Positions 43,872 through 53,570 of a stretch of 64,000 nt of DNA are shown piece by piece. This stretch comes from Ktedonobacter racemifer DSM 44963 (lineage in GTDB: Bacteria > Chloroflexota > Ktedonobacteria > Ktedonobacterales > Ktedonobacteraceae). The notes under the pieces were generated by a model. It did not search any database. It saw only the letters and a list, made by a program, of their open reading frames with translations, and was not told the origin of the DNA. Made by a program: the position numbers and the translations under genes. Each line of letters begins with the position of its first letter. Position 1 is the stretch's first letter. Location of the stretch: positions 2,418,001 through 2,482,000 of the forward strand of contig NZ_ADVG01000004.1 in assembly GCF_000178855.1 (NCBI RefSeq), read 5' to 3'.

Positions 43872-45560
43872 CTAGGCGGGGCACTTGCCGTTGTCACACC
43901 ACCACTGTGCCACGCCAACGGTCTCGGAGTTGCCGAAGGGTCCCGGCTTATAGTTGTGTGTGCCCTTCTTATGAATCGCAAGATCGATCAGGTTGTAGAG
44001 GCCGATAAACGGTAACTTGTCCAGCATGGTCTGGTGAATCTGGTTAAAGACCTGCTGGCGCTGTGTGGGATCGGATATGGCCTGCTCTTTCTGGAAGAGT
44101 TGATCAAGGCTTGGATCGCAGAAGAAGTTCAGATTCTGCCCATGCGGTGGAATCTGATTACAGGCGAAAGAGGCGGCGTCATCGGGATCATAGGTATAGG
44201 AGCTGGCCCACTCCGCCAGGTCGTACTTTCCAGGCTGCCCACCATTGAGGAAGGGACCAAAGAAGGTACTACCGGGATAGTTGGTGATGTTCAGCTTGAT
44301 ACCAATCTTGGCGAAATCGGCCTGGATCAAGGCCTGGTCTTTCTCGCGCCAACGGTTGTTGGCCGTGGTCGAATACTGGAACTCCAGCCGTTGCCCACCT
44401 TTCTGACGTACGTTATCGCTGCCTAGCTTCCAGCCGGCATCATCGAGTACTTTGTTGGCGCCCGTGATATCAAATGGAGGGCACTGTAAGTCTTGCTGGT
44501 AGCCAGGATGATAGGCGGGACCATGATCGGTACACAGGGGAATGGCCTGTCCCAGGAGTGCTACCTTCTGTAATTGCTCGCGGTCAATAGCCATCGCCAT
44601 CGCTTTACGTACATTAAGATCTTTGAAGATAGGATTATTAGAGTTAATGTGCAGGCCCTCATAGCTCGCAGAGGGGTTGGTCACGACCTCGTAGTTTGAA
44701 AGGGCCTTATAGGATGGTGTCTTGGTCACGTCCAGGAACCAGGCCGAGTCAGCGGTGCCGGACTGGAGATCCTTCAGGATGGTATCCTGGCTGGGAACGG
44801 CGCGGAAGACGATCTTATCCAGATAGGGTAGCCCCTGGGAGGCCAGGTAGTAATTGTCGTTACGTACAACGGTGTAGTGGTCACCAGGCTTGTTCTCCTT
44901 CATCTTGAAGGGGCCGCTGGTCACCTGGGGATTGAGTCCCTCAGTCTTCTTAATATCCCCAGGGTTCATGTTCTCGAAATGATGCTTGGGTAGGGGCGCG
45001 AGAGAGCCATCGGTCCAGGACGCGATAAAGGGGGCGAAGGGCTTTGAGAGGTGAAACGTGATCGAGAGCTTATCGGAAGAGACCTCTGCGGACTCGATCA
45101 GGCGGATGGCGACGGTGCTGGCAGCCGCAAAGCTTGGATTGCTCCAGGTCTTCCAGCTAAAATACACATCGTCGGCGTTTAGTGGTTGTCCATCGGACCA
45201 TTTCAAGCCAGGCTTGAGGGTGAACTTCCAGGTTTTGAGGTCAGAGCTGATGCCGCCGTTCTGCTGCGTCGGCAGGACAGTGGCGAGCGCGGGATGAATC
45301 TGCCCTGAAGCATCACCTTCGAAGAGCGCGGAGTAGAGGGTTCCATTCACTATGGTCGCGAACGTCTGCACTGACGCGTTAGGAATGAGTGCGTCTGGTT
45401 CGTTGAACAAATCGTCGACCCAGATACCACCACGCTGGGGTTTACTACTATTGCTGGTAGTTGGCGTCCCCTGAGGGGCGCAGGCGCTGGCGAAGGGTAT
45501 CAGCACCAAGGAGAGCGCGACAAGTATCGTCAGGAAGCGTGAACCAGGTCGTTTGACCAT
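43872..45560 (-). CDS. Family 5 (peptide/opine) ABC substrate-binding lipoprotein
   Basis: ATG 45560 follows AAGGAGG. The signal peptide ends in a lipobox (LIPFASACAPQG). The mature protein (~535 residues) has the SBP_bac_5 pattern: LKTWKFTLKPGLKWSDGQPL, NADDVYFSWKTWSNPSF, NVRKAMAMAIDREQLQKVAL, and a late SSYTYDPDDAASFACNQI. It would bind peptides, nickel or sugars for import. No permease or ATPase genes are adjacent, so it is an orphan binding protein. Confidence 0.88.
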   Translation of the reverse strand: MVKRPGSRFLTILVALSLVLIPFASACAPQGTPTTSNSSKPQRGGIWVDDLFNEPDALIPNASVQTFATIVNGTLYSALFEGDASGQIHPALATVLPTQQNGGISSDLKTWKFTLKPGLKWSDGQPLNADDVYFSWKTWSNPSFAAASTVAIRLIESAEVSSDKLSITFHLSKPFAPFIASWTDGSLAPLPKHHFENMNPGDIKKTEGLNPQVTSGPFKMKENKPGDHYTVVRNDNYYLASQGLPYLDKIVFRAVPSQDTILKDLQSGTADSAWFLDVTKTPSYKALSNYEVVTNPSASYEGLHINSNNPIFKDLNVRKAMAMAIDREQLQKVALLGQAIPLCTDHGPAYHPGYQQDLQCPPFDITGANKVLDDAGWKLGSDNVRQKGGQRLEFQYSTTANNRWREKDQALIQADFAKIGIKLNITNYPGSTFFGPFLNGGQPGKYDLAEWASSYTYDPDDAASFACNQIPPHGQNLNFFCDPSLDQLFQKEQAISDPTQRQQVFNQIHQTMLDKLPFIGLYNLIDLAIHKKGTHNYKPGPFGNSETVGVAQWWCDNGKCPA

Positions 45561-45817
45561 TTGATCCTCCTTGCAGATAAAGGCGAACAGGCAGTGCGTT
45601 GAGCCTGGCTGCATAGGCTTGTTCCCTTGTGCTTATGTTTACGCTACCTCTTCAACAGTTTGAAAATGCGTTTCCTTTGCCGCTGGCTTGCTTGGTGATA
45701 CATATGTATCTTAACATACAAACGAGCCTTTATTGAAGTCTAATGGGTCAACTCGCAATTGAACACCAGGAGGGAAGCGGAGGTGATAGAATAGGGGGAG
45801 AAAGAAGGAATACGTCA

Positions 45818-46904
45818 ATGGCTCACTTCCAGAAACATCCCCTGCGTGCTTTCAGCAAACAAGAAGAGCAAGAGTTGCAGCGCATCGTCAAGGCCAGCAG
45901 TGAACGGATAGACGTGGCGCGGCGAGCCAAAGCGCTGCAGGCAGTAGCGGCCTCGCAGTCTTTTCCGCAGGCAGCATTGGTGGCAGGCTTTAGAGAGGCA
46001 CGCAGTGTGCGCGAGTTGGTCAAGCGCTTCAATGAGCACGGTTTGGCCGCGCTTTCGATTGCTGCTGGCCGTGGGCGCAAGCCGACCTACACGAGCGCGC
46101 AGCAGGCGCGTATTCTGCAAGAAGTACAGAAGACCCCAGATCGCCAGACCGATCAGACTGCTACCTGGTCACTCGCCTTACTGCGCAAGGCACTGCAAGC
46201 CTCGGATCTGCCTCACATCGCCAACGAAACCATTCGTCAGGTGCTGCATGGGTCAGGCTACAGCTATCAGCGAACACGCACTTGGTGCCGCACCGGCTAC
46301 GCGCCGCGCAAACGCAAAGGCGGCACGGTGACGACCTATGACGAGCAAACACTGGAAAAAAAGACTGATCGAGTTGGCGTGCGAGCACGCAGAAGCTGCC
46401 GGGATCGTGCAACTCAATGAAGATGAAGCTGGACCGTATCAGGCCATCCCACAGCCTGGCGCGTCGTGGCAACCAGAGGACCATCCCCTGTTGCACCCCC
46501 ACGAGTACGAGCGCGGGGGCACCGCCAAACTGCTGACCCTCTTTCGTCCGACCACGGGTCTCTTGCGCGCCAAAGGTGTCGTCTCGGCAACCAATGCCGT
46601 CTTGCATCCCTGGCTGAAAGAGCAACTCTCGGAGGTGTTGGACGAATTGGAGAAAAAGCAGCCAGCAGAGACCTTGCCGCCAGAAGCAGAGCGGGCGCAC
46701 TATGCGCAGTGGAAAACGTGGTTGACTCAACACTCTTGTGAGGAGAGCACTGATAAATCTCATCTTCTTCTGTTTTCTACACGCTCTTTCGTGCATACGC
46801 AAGATTCGTTGCCGCAAAAAAGCCTCGCTTTCCGCTACACCCCTGACTGCGCTACAGAGGAAACGCTCCTCAACGTTTCCTCCCCGAGGCAGCAGGCTGC
46901 GTGA
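45818..46904 (+). pseudogene. IS630-family transposase in two overlapping frames
   Basis: Frame 1 (ATG 45818, MAHFQKHPLRAFSKQEEQEL) carries the N-terminal HTH region (ASQSFPQAALVAGFREARSV) and a second HTH (IANETIRQVLHGSGYSYQRT). Frame 2 (from 46338) has the DDE part, KKRLIELACEHAEAAGIVQL and NEDEAGPYQAIPQPGASWQP. The change is +1 and coincides with seven A residues at 46356-46362. IS630 elements can use programmed frameshifting, so it may be functional, but no terminal repeats were found and the C-terminal ~50 residues look foreign. Confidence 0.75.
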
Positions 46905-47074
46905 GCGGAGTCCTGGATGTGGAGGAAAGGGATACGAACCTTGTCCCTCTGATCGTTGAGCTGCTCCTCTGTGCATCGCATGTGCATCGCGTCTTCGTTT
47001 CAGCACAGGTGCTCAACACGCACCCTGGAAACAAGAGCTCACGAGGTGAGAGTGGACTCGGACGCAGGTGCTTT

Positions 47075-47854
47075 TCATTCCCGCTTACGTTGCCCCTCAT
47101 ACAGTTCATGATGTTGCTGTGGGTTGACAAATGCCTCAACGAGATTGAGAGGCAGTGGAAACACCACCGTCGAGTTATTCTCCACGGCGATATCAGCGAG
47201 TGTCTGCAGGTAGCGCAAGTGCAAAGCACTTGGGTGCGTGCTGAGGACTCCTGCAGCCTGGGCCAGTTGGGTTGCCGCCTGCAATTCCCCTTCCGCATGA
47301 ATGATCTTCGCACGCTTTTCTCGCTCGGCTTCTGCCTGTTTGGCCATGGCTCGTTGCATGTTGGCAGGCAGTTCAATATCCTTTGTTTCCACCACCGTCA
47401 CTTTGACTCCCCAGTGCTCCGTACGTTCGTCAATGATTTCCTGTAATGTTTGATTGATCCGTTGTCGCTGTGCCAGGATCTCATCGAGATCAGACTGCCC
47501 CAGGACATTACGGAGCGTCGTTTGTCCAATCTGGGTCGTGGCTTGCAGAAAGTTTTCTACGTTCACGACAGCAGCCGTTGGATCAATGACATAAAAGTAG
47601 ATGACAGCCGTGACGCGAATGGTGATATTATCACGGGTAATGACCTCCTGGGGAGGCACGTTCAGCGTGACAATGCGTAAGTCCACCTTGACCATACGCG
47701 AGATCAAGGGCGCAATCCAGAACAGTCCAGGGCCTTTCGCTCCAGTGAGTCGTCCCAGAACAAAAATCACGCCGCGCTCGTATTGCTGCACCACACGTAG
47801 GCCTGAGAGTCCAATCAGCACAAGTACGAGCAGCACAAAGGCAAGCAAGACCAT
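47075..47854 (-). CDS. Slipin/stomatin-like SPFH (Band 7) protein
   Basis: The 259-residue protein has a short N-terminal membrane segment (VLLAFVLLVLVLIGLSGLRV), then the Band 7 domain (YERGVIFVLGRLTGAKGPGL; DLRIVTLNVPPQEVITRDNI; QTTLRNVLGQSDLDEILAQR) and a coiled-coil (AMAKQAEAEREKRAKIIHAE). Slipins scaffold membrane microdomains, often with an NfeD protease that is not present here. Its ATG overlaps the tatC stop (TGATG), so it was built as part of a tat operon. Confidence 0.9.
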   Translation of the reverse strand: MVLLAFVLLVLVLIGLSGLRVVQQYERGVIFVLGRLTGAKGPGLFWIAPLISRMVKVDLRIVTLNVPPQEVITRDNITIRVTAVIYFYVIDPTAAVVNVENFLQATTQIGQTTLRNVLGQSDLDEILAQRQRINQTLQEIIDERTEHWGVKVTVVETKDIELPANMQRAMAKQAEAEREKRAKIIHAEGELQAATQLAQAAGVLSTHPSALHLRYLQTLADIAVENNSTVVFPLPLNLVEAFVNPQQHHELYEGQRKRE

Positions 47855-48619
47855 CACGTCCCTCCTTCTACCGTGCGAGAAGACGCTTCGAGAGAAGCAT
47901 GCGCTTCCCCTCTCCAGCGAATGAAGACAATGGACAATTCATAGAGCTCCGACATGGTCACCCCCCAGGATGACAGGGTTCCAGACTTCTGATCCTGGCA
48001 TGAGAAACGTCGCGTTTCCCCAGAGCAGTATATGCATCACCCTCCGTTTGCGTTGAAGCGCCATTGGCGTCACCACACCAATCTGCGCCAAAAACATCAG
48101 TATCAGGGGAATCTCAAAAGCCAGGCAGAATGTGAGCAGAAACATGGTGATACAACCAACGTAACTATGCGCCGTAAGAAGACTGGTAACGCTCTCTGAT
48201 GCAAAGGCCGCGAAGAAGCACAAAACACCAAGACAAAGGCAAACGCGCGGCATTTGCGAGATCTTTGTTGAAGACAGATCACTGTAATGCATGTCCAGGT
48301 CTGGTAGAGCACCACTGGAAGAGCGAAGAGGAAGCCTACTGCCAGTGAGCGTGTGAACACGACCAGCAATCCTTCCGTGCTGCCTGTGACAACCAGCGAA
48401 CGAGGTGCCAGTGTGAACCCTTTCATGTATTGCGAGAAGGGCCACGTCAACAAATGGACAATCTGGGCACGGAAGAGAAAGGCGATCAAGGCACCTATAC
48501 CAATGGCCACGAGTGACTTCAGGATACCCCAACGTCGCTCCTCTAAGATGGAGACCAGTGATTGTGGGGGAAATGTTCGCCCTCCCCTTGCTGCTGTGTG
48601 TTGTTTCTGGATCTGTCAT
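47854..48619 (-). pseudogene. tatC: Twin-arginine translocase subunit TatC, multiply frameshifted
   Basis: Pieces of TatC appear in order but in different frames: SLVSILEERRWGILKSLVAI, GALIAFLFRAQIVHLLTWPF, SLAVGFLFALPVVLYQTW, then TMFLLTFCLAFEIPLILMFL, AQIGVVTPMALQRKRRVMHI, and finally TMSELYELSIVFIRWRGE ending in a TGA that overlaps the slipin start. At least three frame changes are needed. The copy is dead unless the sequence is faulty. A working tatC must exist elsewhere if Tat export (e.g. of the 23936 protein) operates. Confidence 0.8.
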
Positions 48620-48672
48620 GTGACCATTTCAACTAACGCAACAGTCTGTTTGCAAATGCTGTTTTTGAGAGG

Positions 48673-48906
48673 TTAAGCACGAGGTGGATCTGGTAGATCT
48701 GCCGTTCGCCGTTCCTCCTCTTCTACGGGACCTCTGGGTAGCTTCTTCTCTTCTGGTGCGGAGGAAAGACCGCTCAGTCCTTTCTTGAAGGATTGTATGC
48801 TTTTTCCGATTGCGGCTGCCATTTCGGGCAGTTTTTTCGGCCCAAAAACAAGGAGCGCAATCGCCAGCAAGAGCAGGAGCTCAAATCCACTTATGTTTGG
48901 AATCAT
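48673..48906 (-). CDS. tatA: Twin-arginine translocase subunit TatA/E
   Basis: ATG 48906 follows AAGGAGA. The 77-residue protein has the TatA form: a short N-terminal membrane helix (FELLLLLAIALLVFGPKKLP), the FGPKKLPE hinge, and an amphipathic helix (MAAAIGKSIQSFKKGLSGL) with a charged tail. TatA makes the export pore with TatC. It lies upstream of the broken tatC and slipin in one leftward operon. Confidence 0.9.
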   Translation of the reverse strand: MIPNISGFELLLLLAIALLVFGPKKLPEMAAAIGKSIQSFKKGLSGLSSAPEEKKLPRGPVEEEERRTADLPDPPRA

Positions 48907-49080
48907 CGCCTGTCTCCTTCCTCTCCTGTAGGAGTGAAGTAGTGATAGACGTTCTCTGCATCTTTCTCTTTTCCCTCTCTTCACATCGTATGATAACAAA
49001 GAAATCTGAGAATCAAGGAAGATGAAGGTAAGATCACACTGAAATTTCTATCGATATGTGTCTATGAGGTATTGTCAAGT

Positions 49081-49951
49081 GGTATTGTCAACTTGACCAA
49101 GTAACTGAAGAGTTTTTAAAAAAGATGGGAGAAGGACAGGAAAGAAGCGGAGGATGGGAGATCTGTACTAGGAGATAGAGTCGTATTAAGCGGCAGTTTT
49201 CCATCTGGTTATCTCGTTCCGAATCAGAAAACGATCCTGCACGAGGACACGGTAATCCCTTGCAGTGAGGCGGTGCCGTTTGGGCCGAAAGTGATCCAAG
49301 ATCGGTCCAAAGGCCGAAAGGAAGCGCTACGTATGGCTAGGTGATTTGAAACAGCGCATAGTTCGCTCGCGTTGTCTCGTTGGTTGATGCGAACGTTCTG
49401 CTCGATTATGTAAGCCCTTGTGTTGGCGGCGCTCGACACTGCGCAGAATTTCCCTCTTGGCCGCAGCGTAGCTGGCCAACTTGTCGGTGATAATGACCTG
49501 CGGCACATATTGCAGCCCCTTGAGCAGCTTGCGAAAGAACTTCTTGGCAGCGTTCTTGTTGCGCCGACTCTGGACAAAGATAGCAAGCACGTTGTCATCC
49601 TGATCAACGGCTCGCCAGTGATTGTGGGTTTTCCCATTGATAGTGAGAAAGACCTCATCAAGATGCCATTTGTCGCCAGCCTTGCTACGACAATGCTTCA
49701 GTTCATTGGCATACGTCTGTCCGAATTTCAAGCACCACTGCCGCACCGTTTCATAGGTCAGCACGACTCCATGTTCAGCCATGACCTCTTCGATATCACG
49801 GAAACTGAGGGAAAAACGAAAATACAGCCAGACGCAGTGACTGATCATCCCAGGCGGAAAGGGGTCGCCTCTGTAATTGGGAGCAGTGGTAGGTGTTTTC
49901 ATAAGACTATTTTAACACTGTGTCCAGCTACGTTCCCGAGTTGACAATACC
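49081..49951 (-). mobile_element. IS6-family element of a second type
   Basis: Ends GGTATTGTCAACT (49081) and AGTTGACAATACC (49939-49951) are perfect 13-bp inverted repeats. A further GGTATTGTCAAGT lies directly to the left (49068-49080). No 8-bp target duplication is visible. The ends differ from the GTGTTGCAAAAA type elsewhere in the window. Confidence 0.75.
49186..49902 (-). pseudogene. IS6-family transposase, C-terminal frameshift
   Basis: The frame from 49902 gives YRGDPFPPGMISHCVWLYFR, FSLSFRDIEEVMAEHGVVLT, DKWHLDEVFLTINGKTHNHW and the closing QPTRQRERTMRCFKSPSH, the IS6 DDE pattern. At about 49330 it shifts: the normal tail (FLSAFGPILDHFRPKRHRL, RDYRVLVQDRFLIRNEI) is in another frame and ends at 49186. 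Only the last ~45 residues are affected. Confidence 0.8.
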
Positions 49952-49968
49952 CATCGGATACTGATTTC

Positions 49969-51327
49969 TCATGCCTTACTTTCTGATACCCTCCTGCGTT
50001 GCCAGAGACTTGGCTGATCGGGTGGGGGCAAATGGCTCAGGATATACTGTCCAATAGCAAAAGCCGCATGAGGTCGGCTGAGTCGCAGTGCATTTTCCCG
50101 GCGGTGGGGCAGTAGTAGTGAACCGGGCTGGAGTAACCGGCGAAGCTCATCGACAATCTCCCGAGGACGCTGTGCCAGGATTCCAACAGCGTTGTGTTCA
50201 ACGAAGGCAATATTGCCTGACTCTGGGCCTGGGATGTGTCCACACAAGATAATGGGTAAACCGCAGGCGAGCGCCTCGCAGATCGTTCCTGGCCCAGCTT
50301 TAGTCACGATGACATCGGAAATCCGCATCAGATCGGGCATATTCTCTACAAAGCCAAAAAGGTGCATCGGCACCTGGAGTCGGGAACGGATGCGCTGAAG
50401 GCGGGTATGCAACTCCTCGTTGCGTCCAGCTACTACAAGCAGTTGTACGGGCAAACGTGCTTGCGAGATGGCACGTACTGCTGTATATAATCCTCCCGCC
50501 CCCTCGCCACCTCCGACCAGTAAGACAACTGGAAGATGAGGTATGAGGCCAAGGCGTTCAGATATATCGTTCTCCTGTTTTGTTGTACAGGTAAACTGGG
50601 GATGAATGGGCAGACCAATTACGTGGACGAGGGAGGCGTCGATGCCCTTCTGGGTTGAAAAAGCTTTGGCTTGCTCGGTGGGAACGACGTAGCCGCTTGC
50701 GCCCGGAGCGAACCAGGCGGTGTGAACGCTGATAAGATCAGTTACCACCGTCACAAATGGAATCGGCACGCCCAGTTTGCGCAATACTTGCAGCGTAATA
50801 TAATTGAGCACGGGATGGACCGAAACGATGATATCTGGCTCTATATTTGACATCAGATGATGCAAGCCGCTTTGAATGAAAGGGCTTCCCAGAGCGGTGG
50901 CAGCTTTGACCATGGCTTCATGGTTCATCTGCTGAAAGAATTTCCCATGCAATTGTGGGCTTAGGCGAATCATCGGTGCGTACAGTTTGACGATTTCACG
51001 AAGAGGAAATCGGCTGCACTGCTCAAACACATCGACGATCTCAATGCGATAGTTTGGAGGAGAGAAAGTATCTATGAGGCAACCATACTCATAACCATCA
51101 ACTGATGGTTGCATTTCTCGTCTCATGCTCTCGCTCCAGCGAGCATGCTCCTCCTGTGAAAGGAGTGTGATCGCAGAACCAATGGCATTGGCCGCGCTGC
51201 GATGTCCTGCTCCAGTATCAGCAAGCAAGAACAGGATGGTTCGTTGCAGAGTAGACACCAGCAGTGCTCCTCCTTCCCAAAAATCTGCAACGACAGAGGG
51301 CGATATTCCCTCTTCAGAAAAGGGCAT
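49969..51327 (-). CDS. MGDG synthase-like glycolipid glycosyltransferase (GT28)
   Basis: The protein has an MGDG-synthase N-domain (RTILFLLADTGAGHRSAANA; EPDIIVSVHPVLNYITLQVL) and a GT28 C-domain (LPVVLLVGGGEGAGGLYTAV; SDVIVTKAGPGTICEALACG; LPIILCGHIPGPESGNIAFV). Relatives move galactose or glucose from UDP-sugar to diacylglycerol at the membrane. GTG 51258, behind AAGGAGG, would give a start right before the core (429 residues) and is favoured over 51327. Confidence 0.88.
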   Translation of the reverse strand: MPFSEEGISPSVVADFWEGGALLVSTLQRTILFLLADTGAGHRSAANAIGSAITLLSQEEHARWSESMRREMQPSVDGYEYGCLIDTFSPPNYRIEIVDVFEQCSRFPLREIVKLYAPMIRLSPQLHGKFFQQMNHEAMVKAATALGSPFIQSGLHHLMSNIEPDIIVSVHPVLNYITLQVLRKLGVPIPFVTVVTDLISVHTAWFAPGASGYVVPTEQAKAFSTQKGIDASLVHVIGLPIHPQFTCTTKQENDISERLGLIPHLPVVLLVGGGEGAGGLYTAVRAISQARLPVQLLVVAGRNEELHTRLQRIRSRLQVPMHLFGFVENMPDLMRISDVIVTKAGPGTICEALACGLPIILCGHIPGPESGNIAFVEHNAVGILAQRPREIVDELRRLLQPGSLLLPHRRENALRLSRPHAAFAIGQYILSHLPPPDQPSLWQRRRVSESKA

Positions 51328-51439
51328 CTTGCTTTCGAGCCTTATTCTCCACTCTATTCACGTGCAAATGCTCCTCTTTGTCACACACGCCACGAAGCCG
51401 CTTGGCTTTCTGTGCGTGTGTGAATAGAGCAGCAAAAAA

Positions 51440-52087
51440 GGCTGTGTTGCAAAAAATCAGGAAAGGAAGCAACGGATAGCGATTCCTCTTTCTTGTTCAG
51501 TTTAGGCGGCAACGCCGAATACTCTGGAAACAAGATCCACCTGGCGAAGGATATCTCCTTTGTCCACGTCTTTCACTTGTCCTTTTCTCGTCATGTGCAT
51601 CACCTCATATCCTTGTAGGGTTCGCCAGGCAGTCTCAAACGAAAAGAAGCCCATCCCAGGCTTGGCCAATCGTTTGATGCGCGTGATGATCCTGTTCGAT
51701 CAGGTTGTTGAGATACTTGCTTTGTCGCAGTTCACAGACCACTGCAAGCACTCTTGCCGCTTTTAATTCATGAAGAGCCTTAGGATACGAAGCATTTTTA
51801 TCCACAATGGTGACTTGAGGCGTGGTCACATGAGGCGCAGCGAGAGTTCTTGAGAAGACGTCTTTGGCTGCTTGGGCATCCCGTGCCAGGCTGAGCAGGA
51901 ATACCAGGCGATTCCCTTGAGAAGCTACAGCGCAATACACATACATCCAGATCCCACAGGTCCCAACATATAAAAAGGGTGCGGCCGCGCATGCGGACAC
52001 CCGTATGGGGGCTTTTAGCATCCAGCGACATTTTTGGAAATATCTCAAATTTATAGAAAACGTTGTCTTTTTGGGAATGTTGGCCAA
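51440..52087 (-). pseudogene. IS6-family transposase remnant
   Basis: The end GGCTGTGTTGCAAAAAA is at 51440-51456. Reading leftward from ~52000 gives GIWMYVYCAVASQGNRLVFL, VTIVDKNASYPKALHELKAA and YLNNLIEQDHHAHQ. There the frame shifts, and RLAKPGMGFFSFETAWRTLQ then GYEVMHMTRKGQVKDVDKGD continue in another frame. The N-terminal third is missing. It is the same family as the relic at 28732 and the intron-bearing copy at 39271. Confidence 0.8.
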
Positions 52088-52188
52088 CCATCAATTTGTT
52101 TTTATAGCAAGTGGAGCCGGCAAGTGGAGCCGGACCGAATTATCTTCATCACGTTCCACTATAATATTTTTAAGGAATGAGATTTTCA

Positions 52189-53160
52189 ATGGAATATACC
52201 TATCTTGGCCGCACAGGACTGAAAGTTAGCCGCTTCTGCCTGGGCACAATGAATTTTGGCCCTCAGACCAGCGAGGTTGATAGCTTTGCGATTATGGATC
52301 GTGCTCTTGAGCATGGCATAAATTTCTTTGATACCGCCAATGTCTATGGTGGCAAAAGAGGCGAGGGCGTGACCGAGCAAATTCTGGGTCGCTGGTTTGC
52401 TCAGGGTGGTGGCCGCCGCGAGAAGGTCGTTCTGGCAACCAAAGTATATGGAGACATGGGTGAGTGGCCCAATGATTCCAGGTTGTCGGCGCGCCATATT
52501 CGCCAGGCCTGTGAAGCCAGTCTGCGCCGTTTAAAAACTGATCACATCGATCTCTACCAGATGCACCATATCGACCGTCAAACACCCTGGGAAGAGATCT
52601 GGCAGGCCATGGAGCAACTGGTGCGCGAAGGTAAAGTCACCTACGTTGGCAGCAGTAACTTTGCTGGTTGGAATATCACTCAGGCCAATGAGATCGCCAA
52701 AAATCGTCATTTCCTGGGTCTGGTTTCAGAGCAGAGTCTCTACAACCTGAACGCGCGTATGATTGAGCTAGAAGTGATCCCGGTTTGTAAAGAGTATGGC
52801 CTGGGTATCATCCCATGGAGCCCGTTGGCCGGTGGACTCCTGGGTGGAGCACTACAAAAAACTTCTGAAGGCCGACGCGGCGATGCTAATGTGCAGAAGC
52901 ACATCGAGAAGAATCGCTCGAAACTAGAGGCTTATGAAGAGCTCTGCGCTAAACTCGATGCCGAGCCAGCTCATGTAGCCCTGGCCTGGTTGCACAGCAA
53001 TCCAGTGGTAACGGCTCCCATTATCGGACCGCGCACCATTGAGCAACTGGATGGCACAATGCGTGTACTGGACATTCACTTGAGCGAAGAGACCTTGAAA
53101 CAGCTCGACGAGATCTTCCCTGGTCCAGGTGGACAGGCACCCGAGGCATATGCCTGGTAA
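52189..53160 (+). CDS. Aldo/keto reductase
   Basis: ATG 52189 (MEYTYLGRTGLKVSRFCLGT) follows AAGGAATGAG. The 323-residue barrel has FDTANVYGGKRGEGVTEQIL with the catalytic Asp and Tyr, ATKVYGDMGEWPND with Lys, and DLYQMHHIDRQTPWEEIWQA with His. The NADPH end is PIIGPRTIEQLDGTMRVLDI. It belongs with the general-stress YdhF/IolS-type reductases; the carbonyl substrate is unknown. A hairpin terminator follows. Confidence 0.9.
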   Translation: MEYTYLGRTGLKVSRFCLGTMNFGPQTSEVDSFAIMDRALEHGINFFDTANVYGGKRGEGVTEQILGRWFAQGGGRREKVVLATKVYGDMGEWPNDSRLSARHIRQACEASLRRLKTDHIDLYQMHHIDRQTPWEEIWQAMEQLVREGKVTYVGSSNFAGWNITQANEIAKNRHFLGLVSEQSLYNLNARMIELEVIPVCKEYGLGIIPWSPLAGGLLGGALQKTSEGRRGDANVQKHIEKNRSKLEAYEELCAKLDAEPAHVALAWLHSNPVVTAPIIGPRTIEQLDGTMRVLDIHLSEETLKQLDEIFPGPGGQAPEAYAW

Positions 53161-53183
53161 CTACTTGCTTCCCAGTTAAAATT

Positions 53184-53231
53184 AGACAAAGATCCCGGCC
53201 AGGTTAGCATATCTGGTCGGGATCTTTGTCT
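53184..53231 (+). terminator. Hairpin terminator of the aldo/keto reductase gene
   Basis: Arms 53184-53202 (AGACAAAGATCCCGGCCAG) and 53213-53231 pair over 19 bases with a single G-T wobble, 23 bases after the stop. Confidence 0.75.
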
Positions 53232-53288
53232 ATCTACTGATAGGTTATTCGTCTGCGCAACTATCTTATTCATGATTTGAAAGCAACA

Positions 53289-53321
53289 AAAAAAGCACAT
53301 CGTTCAATGATGTGCTTTTTT
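53289..53321 (-). terminator. Bidirectional terminator next to the tRNA fragment
   Basis: AAAAAAGCACATC and its exact complement (53289-53301, 53309-53321) surround a 7-base loop and end in a T run on either strand. Its place directly after the tRNA 3' end suggests it was the tRNA gene's own terminator. Confidence 0.8.
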
Positions 53322-53327
53322 GAGAAT

Positions 53328-53379
53328 TGGCGGAACCGACGGGGGATTCGAACCCGCGGTCTTCTGCGTGACAGGCAGA
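53328..53379 (-). tRNA. 3' fragment of tRNA-Asp(GTC), probable attachment-site relic
   Basis: On the reverse strand an anticodon arm (TCTGC, loop CTGTCAC with anticodon GTC at 53370-53372, GCAGA) is followed by a variable loop, a T arm (CGGGTTCGAATCCCC), the acceptor 3' strand and CCA. The 5' half (acceptor 5' strand and D arm) is absent. Half-tRNAs of this kind are left where an integrase-bearing element recombined with a tRNA gene. Confidence 0.8.
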
Positions 53380-53570
53380 TACATACACGTCCCCATAGTC
53401 ATTTTGGTTTTGAGCATCCTTCTTTCTTGGAAACAAACAGGAAAAATGGAAAGAGCACTATTCAAATGCTCCGTTCGTTAAGTGCAGTAGCAAAACGGAT
53501 TGGCTTCTAGAACCGGATCATGCGATAAGCCTGCTTGTTTTTGTTACTGGTGGATTTAACAAAAGCAGCA

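Noticed and set aside
44034..45297. Several forward open frames across the solute-binding gene
   Set aside because: They are antisense shadows of the 562-residue lipoprotein gene, with no ribosome sites or recognisable motifs.
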